From CAWAHD01 sp963781785 (lineage in GTDB: Bacteria; Planctomycetota; Planctomycetia; Isosphaerales; Isosphaeraceae): a stretch of DNA of 64,000 nt. Positions 57,201 to 64,000 of this stretch are shown one piece after another (position 1 is the first letter of the stretch; every line of letters starts with the position of its first letter). Made by a program: the position numbers and the translations under genes. The stretch is taken from contig CAWAHD010000004.1 of assembly GCA_963781785.1 (NCBI GenBank), forward strand, positions 310,001 to 374,000, given 5' to 3'. The notes below the pieces were generated by a model. It did not search any database and was not told where the DNA came from. It was given only the letters and a program-made list of their open reading frames with translations.

Positions 57201-60200
57201 TCTCGGCGTTTTCGACCGGCAACTCGGGCACACTCACCTTGGGCGCACCCAGATCACGATTGGACCGGGCACGCAGGTGCTCGCCTCGGCGAACGCGGGC
57301 TTCCAGGCGGGCGACATTCTGTTCTCGGCCAACTCCGCGCTAGAGCTCGACTACGACCCGCTCTCGGTCGCCACGACGCTCGCCTCGCCGTGGAAAGTTC
57401 GGCAGACCGCGGCCACTGTGCAGGTCGCGGGCGCGACGATCGATGGCGGCGACGTCTCGATCTTCTCCGACGCCACGACCAACCGGTTCGCCGGCTACGA
57501 TGTCTTCGATGGCGGCCTGACGAGCTACATCGCCGGTCAGACCACGGGCAACACGAGCGACCCGACCGACACCACGCTCACGTTCGCCGATCGGACCGCA
57601 ACCGCCGGCGCGACGATCACGCGCAGCCAGGGGAGCTGGATCTCCGACGGGTTCCAGGTCGGGCAGGAGATCATCACCGTCGGCACGGCCTACAACGACA
57701 ACGTCACGTACACGATCGCGAGCGTCAGCCCGGAAGTCATCACGCTGGTGCCAACCGACTTCCTGACCCCCGAGACGGACGACGGCACGGCCACCGTGAA
57801 AGAGCTGCTCTCGTCGGTGCTACCGCAAAACCTGCCCGTCGAGACGCTCGATCAAAACGGCAACCCGGTGGACTCGAGCATTCCGGTGAGCCAGCTCGCG
57901 CGTCCTGTCGATGCGCTGACCGGACTGTACCAGCAGGTCGACCTCGACGGGTACTTCCCTGTCTTCGAGGGGGTGACGTCGTCAGCGACGACGGCCATCC
58001 AGATCTTGAGCTCGGCGGCGATCATCGCATCGGGGAACGTGGACATCGAGACGTCGAGCACCTCGGACGCCGAAGTCGATACCCCTTCGTTCATCCTGGG
58101 CGGCGCGTACGCCAGCTCGGATGGTTACGCGACGACAACGATCGGCGAGGGCGTGCAGATCAAGGCCGCGGGGAATTTCACCCTCAAGTCGCTGGTGACG
58201 AATACCATGGCGGCCCAGGTCGAGGTTTCGTCGGGCCTGGTCCAGCCGGTAGCCACGCTCCTCGGCAATGGGGGGAGCCCCGTCGAAAACACGGCGGCCC
58301 TGAAAATCCCGGGTCCGTCCATCTCGGTGGCCTATGGCACGGCCGACTCGATTTCGTACACGCTGCTTGCCTCAGGCGCCTCGGTCCAGGCCGCGGCGGT
58401 GACGATTGACTCGCAAAACAACAACAGCTTCCAGGCCGTGGCCGACAGCTCGGTGATCGCGCCCGGAATCTACAACCCCAAGTCGCAGGGGGGGACCGGG
58501 AACAACCAGGGGAGTGGCGCACGCGGTCGCGATCAGCAGCGTGTCGTCAACGAGCAGCACCGAGGTCGATGGCAGCATCGTTGCGACCGGCGCCGTTTCG
58601 GCCACCGCCGAGTCGCTCAACAATACCAATAACACGATCTCCGAGACGGTAGTCCGCAACAAACCGATCCTCGAGGACTACGGCGGCGGCGTCCTGAAAA
58701 AGGTTGGGCTCGACGTCAACACGTCATCGAGCGGGGTTCGCCAGAAGACGGGGAAGCTGGGCGTCGCGGCCGGCGTATCGGTCGCCAACAGCACGAACCA
58801 GGCCGACGCGCACATCGGGGCGACCGGCGCGGTCTCGACGATGGGCAACCTGACCGTGAACGCCCAGGCGATGGATACGTTCCGCGCCTCGGCGATCGGG
58901 GCCGCGCTTTCCCTCTCGGAGTTCGCAATCGGCGGTGCCGTGTCGGACGCCCATGAGTCGAACCAGGCCTTCGCCTCGATCGACAGCACCGCCGGCGTCA
59001 ATGCCTCAGGCGCGCTTGCGGTGACGGCCGAAGCCACGCTGCCCTTGGTCTTGATTCCCGTCGAGCAGTACGACCAGCTCAAGCAGTTCTTCGAGAACGA
59101 GACAAGCAGCGGCACGCCGCTGTTCGAGCCGGGCTCGATCACGAGCGTCTCGGGCCTCATTTCCACCTTGTCGGCGCAGAATGACCCGGTCTCGGACTAC
59201 ATCTGGAGCCAGATCCCCGCGACCGATCAGCAGACGCTCTTGAGCACGTCGTCGACTCCCGAGCAGCAAGAATCGACCCTGGACGCGGACCTCGATGCGA
59301 TCTTGACGAGCGGCAGCTCGATCTACACCGCCACCCGGTTTGCCGGGGTGACGCTCTCGCAGGCGACCCTCAATCTGCTCAACAGCAATCCGACCGGCGA
59401 GCAGCTCGAGCTACTGAACCGGATGCTGCTCGACGACGCTTATGCCAACGACATTTCGTCCTCGCTGCCGGGAGTAATCCCGCAGGTCGACAATACGGGG
59501 CTGAACGGTCAGACCTTCGACGAGGTCGACAGCTATCTGACGCGGCTCCAGCTCGGGGAGGCGCTCCTGAGCGACCTCCCGTCCTATATCAGCCCGACGG
59601 GTAATGCGCCGGCGACCGTCACGACGACGTATGTCGGCGCGGCATCCCAGTCGGGCGATTCAGATAAGGAGACACAGACCCCGAGTCGTCTCTCGGTCTC
59701 GGGGAGTGTCAACCTGCTCACGATGGTCAACACGGCGAAAGCCGGTATCAGCGACGGGGCGAGGATCAACCTGGACAGCGCCTACGCCCTGCCCGGGCAG
59801 AGCGTCGACGTCGATGCCAGCGCAACAACCAACGCGATCGACGCCGGCGGGTTCACCGCCTTGCCGACGATCGTCATCTCAACCGAGCACGGCTCGACTT
59901 CGGTCGGCGGCACGTTTGTCGACCTGCACTTCACAAACACGGCCAACGCGTACATCGGGGCCGGCGCGATGGTCGACTCGGCGGGGGACGTCGATGTCGA
60001 GTCGCACACGAACAACTTCCTGGTGAACCTGACGAAGCAAGGCGGGGCCGGGCACAAGTACGGCATCGAGGGGGGCGTGGCGTACACGTCGCTCGACAAC
60101 CAGAGCCTGGCCTACATCGACGCGTCGGCCACGGTCCAGGCGGCGGGCAACGTCACGGTCCACGCCGACAACACGCTGTTCGCTCTCATGATTACCGGCG

Positions 60201-63200
60201 CCGACAGCCAGGCGCCCGATAGGGGTCGGCGCGTCGGTCGCGTGGAACCAGTTCCAGAACGACACGCGGGCGTTCATCGGCAATCCCGACCCAGCTTTGG
60301 CCGACGGGCCCGCGGGAACGGTTACCGCCGGCGACAATGTCACGGTCGAGGCGATCACCAAGGAGGAGGTCTTCTCGTTTTCGCTCGCGGGGTCGATCTC
60401 AAGTGGCGGCGGCGAACATGAGGATGAGGGTGAAGGCACTGGCGATGGGGAGGGCGAAGAGGCAGGAAGCGACGCCGACGCCGAGGGGGACGCGGGCTCG
60501 GAGGGCGACAACCTCGTGGATGACGGCGAGAACGCCGCCACCGACGTGGGCTCGGGCGACGGCGAGGACGAAGAATCGCAGCACGCCGGTTTTGCCATCT
60601 CGGGCGCGATCACGATCAACGACCTGCACAACGACGACACCGAGGCGTACATCACCGGAGGCACCACGGTGAACGCGCCCGGGGCGCTGACTGTCCACGC
60701 GTCGAGCACACTCCTGGCGGCCTCGGTCGCAGGGGCGATCTCCGCGCAGACCCAGCAGACTCCCGAGGAGGGTGAAGACTCCGCCGGCGGCGCCGCGATC
60801 GCGGGCGCGTTCGTCTGGAACGATCTGCAGAAAGATTCGAGCGGTAACGAGCGGGAAACCGAGGCGTATACCCAGGGTGTCACCCTGCACGCTCAGTTGA
60901 CCGACGTCGAAGCCGACAACACCATGCACCTCTGGAGCTTTGCCGCCGGCGGCGCCGGCACCTCGACGCCGAAGGACAAAGAAGCGACCACGGCCGGGAT
61001 CCTCGGCTCGGCCGACCTGGACGAGCTCGACTTCGACACGCGGGCGTTCCTCGGCTCAGGCACATCCCTGGTCGCAACCCAAGCGATCACGCCGCAGACC
61101 GTCATCATCAATGCCAGCAGCACTTTGTTCCTCGTATCGGCGGCCGGTGGTGTCGCCGTCTCCGGCAAGGCGGGTATCGGCGCCGGGGTCGATGTCGGCA
61201 TCATCCACAACACGGTCGTCGCCGACATCGGCGCGTTCGCCGACATCGATCCCACGGGCAACATCGCGATCGCGGCGGCGGGGACCGAGTACGTCATCTC
61301 GGTCGGCGTCAGCTTCGCGATCGGCACGCAGCAGCTCGGAATTGTCGGGGCCGGGACGAGCGAGAACATCTCACCCGACGTCGAAGCGTATGTTGACGAC
61401 AACGCAACCGTCGAGACACCCGACAGCATTCTCATCGCCGCCAATGACAACGTGACCGACATCACGATCGGCGGCGGCATCGGCATCGGCGACAAGCAGG
61501 GCTTCGGCGCCGCGGTGGGCAATGTCAACGTCGATGAGACGGTCAAGGCCTACATCGGCTCGGACGACACCATCGTTGCCGAGGGCTATGGCAATCAGCC
61601 GCTCAGCGGCTTGCCCGGCGCCGTCACCGGCAACGGACTGCTGATCAGCGCCTTCGGCTCGGAGTCTCTTTCGACTGTCGGCGCAGGAGGCGCGGGGGGG
61701 CAAAAGGTGGGGATCGCTGCCTCCGTCGCGGTGAACACGATCGATAACGACACCGAGGCATACATCGGCCAGGGAACGACCGTCAACTCCGGCATCGCGG
61801 ACCTCGCCCCGGTACAATCGGTGCAGATCGATGCCGGCGAGACGGTCAACGTGCTGAGCATTGGCGGCGCGCTCGCCGCGGCGATCTCGGTCGGGCAGAA
61901 CGGCGGAGGCACCGCCGGATCAGTCGGGATCGGGGTCTCCGTCACGACGATCACAGGGGATGTCCTGGCCTACATCGCCGGCGCGACAGTGGACGCGGCT
62001 GACGGAGTCGCCGTCGAAGCCGTGGCGATGGTCACCGTGTTCGCGCTGGCGCTCGGCGGGGCAGTGACCGTGAGCGCCACCGGCGGCGGCGCCGGCGGCA
62101 CCGGGATCGGCGGCGCGGGAGCGGGTTCAGGAGTTACGGTCGACGACACGGTGCAAGCCGACATCGAAGACGGCGCCTCGGTCAGCACCACCGGGGGAAG
62201 CGTCTCGCTCGCGGCCACCGACACCACCACGGTCACCGCCGACGGCGGCGGCTTGGGGATCGCCGTGGGAGCCGGCGGGGGTGGTGGCACGGGAATCTCG
62301 GTGGGGGCCGCCGCTGCGATCAACGAGATCACCAATACCGTCGAGGCTTTCATCGACGGCTCGAGCGTCACGGCCGCGGCAGGTGTCTCGCTCGGGGCGA
62401 ATGAGACGGCCACGATCCAGGCGCTGACCATCGGCGGCGCCGTTGCGGTCGCCGCCGGTAGCGGCAGCAGTACCGCGGTCGCCGGCGCGGGAGCCGGCTC
62501 GGGCAATACCGTCGCAAACGACGTCGAAGCCTACATCGCGAGTAGCCCCGATGTCACGTCTCAGGCGGGCGGCGTCTCGATCTCGAGCGTCGACAACACG
62601 TCGGCGACCGCCAATGGCGGCGGCGTGGGGATCGCGGTGGGCGCGGCACCGAGCGACAGCGGCCTTGCGGTCACGATCGGAATCTCGGCCGCCACCAACA
62701 AAGTGACGAACCAGGTGCTCGCCTATATCGCCAGCTCGCGGGTAAGCGCCGCCGGGAACGTCGACTTGAGCGCAACCGAGAAGGCGAACATCCAGGCCCT
62801 CTCGATTGGCGGCGCCATCAGCGTGGGCGCCAGTGGCGGCGGCGACGGAGCCGGGGTCGGCGCGGCGGGGGCCGGGTCGGGCAACACGATTGCGGACACG
62901 GTCGAAGCCTCCATTCAGGACGGCTCTTCAGTAACCACCTCGGCCGGCGGTAATGTAAACCTGTCCGCGCTCGACGAACCCACAATCACCGCCAACGCCG
63001 GCGGCGTGGGGATCGCCGGCGGCGCCGCGAGCGAGAGCGGAGTGAGCGTGTCGCTCGGTGTCGCTGTCGCGATCAACAGCGTCGCGGACCCCGTGAAGGC
63101 ATTCATCAGCGGCTCGACCGTGAGCGCCGCGGGGACCGTGAGCCTCTCGGCCAGCGAGACCGCCAACATCCAGGCCTTGACCATCGGCGGCGCTATCGGA

Positions 63201-64000
63201 GTCGCCGGCGGTGGGGGCAGCAGTGTCGGCGTAGCTGCCGCCGGGGCCGGCTCCGGCAATACCATCACGGACGATATCGAAGCCGGCATCACGGGCGGCA
63301 GCGACGTCACCGCCCAGGGAGGCGGCATTTCGATCTCGGCCACCGACAACTCGATGATCGTCGCCAACGCCGGCGGCGTGGGGATCGCCGTCGGCGGCTC
63401 CGGCGCAAGCGCCGTGGGTGCGACGATCGGAATTTCGGCTGGCACGAACGAAATGACCAACCAGGTTCTGGCCTACATCGACAGCTCGACGGTGAGCGCC
63501 CAGGCGCCATCACGTTGATCACGAGCGAGACCTCAAGCATCTCCGCGTTGACCATCGGCGGTGCCGTGGGGGTCGGTGGCGGTGGAGGCGATGGCATTGG
63601 CGTCGGTCTGGCTGGCGCAGGCTCGGGCAATACGATCGCGAACACGGTCGAGGCGTACATCCAGGACGGCTCGTCGGTCACCACCACCTCAAACGGCAAC
63701 GTGACTCTTGAGGCCGTCGATTCACCGATGATCGTCGCCAACGGCGGCGGCGTCGGGATCGCCGTCGGCGGCGGAGCGGGGGCTGGTGTCGGCGTCTCGC
63801 TCGGCGTGGCCTTTGCCAGCAACCAGGTCGAAGACGCGGTCGAGGCATTCATCAGCGGTTCGACAGTCAGCGCCGCGGGCGCCGTTTCACTTTCGGCCAG
63901 TGAGGCTGCCAGTATCCAAGCTTTGACAATCGGCGGCTCGATCGGCGTCGGCGGCGGCGGAGGCACGGGCGTGGGCGTCGTCGGGGCCGGTGCATACGCG
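54287..64000 (+). CDS. Giant LEPR-XLL-type repetitive surface protein (incomplete, runs off the window)
   Basis: More than 3,200 residues. The N-terminus has LEQLEERTLLS (43-53), the planctomycete LEPR-XLL-like export/sorting motif. Seven roughly 82-residue repeats follow (WTPN..Y, STTGSGTGM, GSGYQ.GD.VTF.PPDGVG), then beta-strand-rich sequence, an acidic Asp/Glu/Gly segment near 60415-60590, and 125-residue Gly/Ala/Val/Thr-rich modules (NIQALTIGGAIGVAGGGG, GSGNT, VEAYI). Composition and periodicity predict a long beta-helix adhesin. Frame breaks occur near 57243, between 58459 and 58520, at 60198-60215 and at 63504; all lie at or beside GCGC sites and all are bridged by restoring bases. GGAGAG precedes the ATG. 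It lies 266 bp after the kinase operon. Confidence 0.85.
55466..57150 (+). repeat. Intragenic ~82-residue repeats of the giant protein
   Basis: The Trp codon of the W-T/S-P motif recurs at 55466, 55718, 55964, 56108, 56354, 56702 and 56942. Spacings are 252, 246, 144, 246, 348 and 240 bp, all multiples of three, so one unit has lost about 100 bp and one has gained about the same in frame. Each unit carries GSGTGM and a GSGY..GD.VTF end. Confidence 0.85.
62052..64000 (+). repeat. Intragenic ~375-bp (125-residue) beta-helix modules of the giant protein
   Basis: The IGG-A/S landmark recurs at 62052, 62430, 62805, 63183, 63554 and 63929. Spacings are 378, 375, 378, 371 and 375 bp. The single spacing that is not a multiple of three contains the frame break at CAGGCGCCATC. 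Modules contain two half-units each, with VEAYI/VLAYI, GSGNT and VGIAVG landmarks. The array continues past the window end. Confidence 0.88.

Noticed and set aside
55466..64000. Ribosomal or programmed frameshifting in the giant gene
   Set aside because: There are no slippery heptamers or downstream pseudoknot-like structures at the breaks; all lie at or beside GCGC, and the same type of break occurs in unrelated genes.

Overview
The window is high-GC DNA from a member of the Planctomycetota, most likely an Isosphaeraceae-type organism. The evidence is the gene content: ECF sigma factor genes placed directly before Ser/Thr kinase genes, a kinase with a DWG instead of a DFG motif, a PVC-type dehydrogenase with ThuA and CxxCH heme domains, and a giant surface protein with an N-terminal LEPR-XLL-like sorting motif (LEQLEERTLLS). 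The exact taxon is inference.

Layout. 0-8.4 kb: amino-acid permease, large secreted unknown protein, RluD-type pseudouridine synthase, TPR membrane protein, broken zinc-ribbon membrane protein. 9-14.7 kb: an aldo/keto reductase, then a minus-strand cluster tetR - mug - MOSC/reductase/ferredoxin - aldo/keto reductase, followed by a tautomerase relic. A perfect 18-bp palindrome upstream of tetR is the likely operator. 14.8-20.4 kb: secreted and helicase-associated-domain proteins and a histidine kinase relic. 20.5-24.7 kb: first ECF sigma/kinase pair. 24.9-34 kb: four exported proteins (ThuA-PVC dehydrogenase, double esterase, Tat-exported Gfo/Idh/MocA oxidoreductase, GDSL esterase), apparently a surface carbohydrate-processing unit, with an internally deleted XylR-type regulator just downstream. 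34.8-38.6 kb: NmrA/YbjT-like SDR divergent from a DUF1990 gene, then a truncated beta-lactamase cut at an IS110 relic. 38.6-43.7 kb: zinc-ribbon protein, two secreted unknown proteins and a serpin lipoprotein; two tRNA-3'-end-like direct repeats bracket most of this. 44-47.5 kb: a repeat-rich segment holding a BPL_N/amidotransferase-like protein, a 69-bp repeat array, a 44-bp palindromic REP-like array, a 116-bp tandem duplication and the C-terminal stump of a phage/plasmid-type ATPase. 48.3-64 kb: second ECF sigma/kinase pair, a coupled C-terminal module and a giant repetitive surface protein that runs off the window.

Many genes of recognisable families are split by single-base frame changes. 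Almost every break that can be placed falls on a GCGC tetranucleotide. Restoring a base at those sites (two at the ECF site) gives back uninterrupted family-like proteins, and in the giant gene it restores a codon-multiple repeat period. The simplest reading is systematic one-base loss at GCGC in the read data or assembly. These genes are therefore reported as single loci with a frame break. In contrast, the tautomerase, XylR, histidine kinase, beta-lactamase, IS110 and ATPase relics lack large parts and look like real decay.

Functionally, the window combines two signalling modules (ECF plus kinase), an exported polysaccharide-processing set, a probable electrophile/base-analogue defence operon, and a surface adhesin-like giant protein next to a kinase operon. 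No intact phage, CRISPR array, rRNA or complete tRNA was seen.
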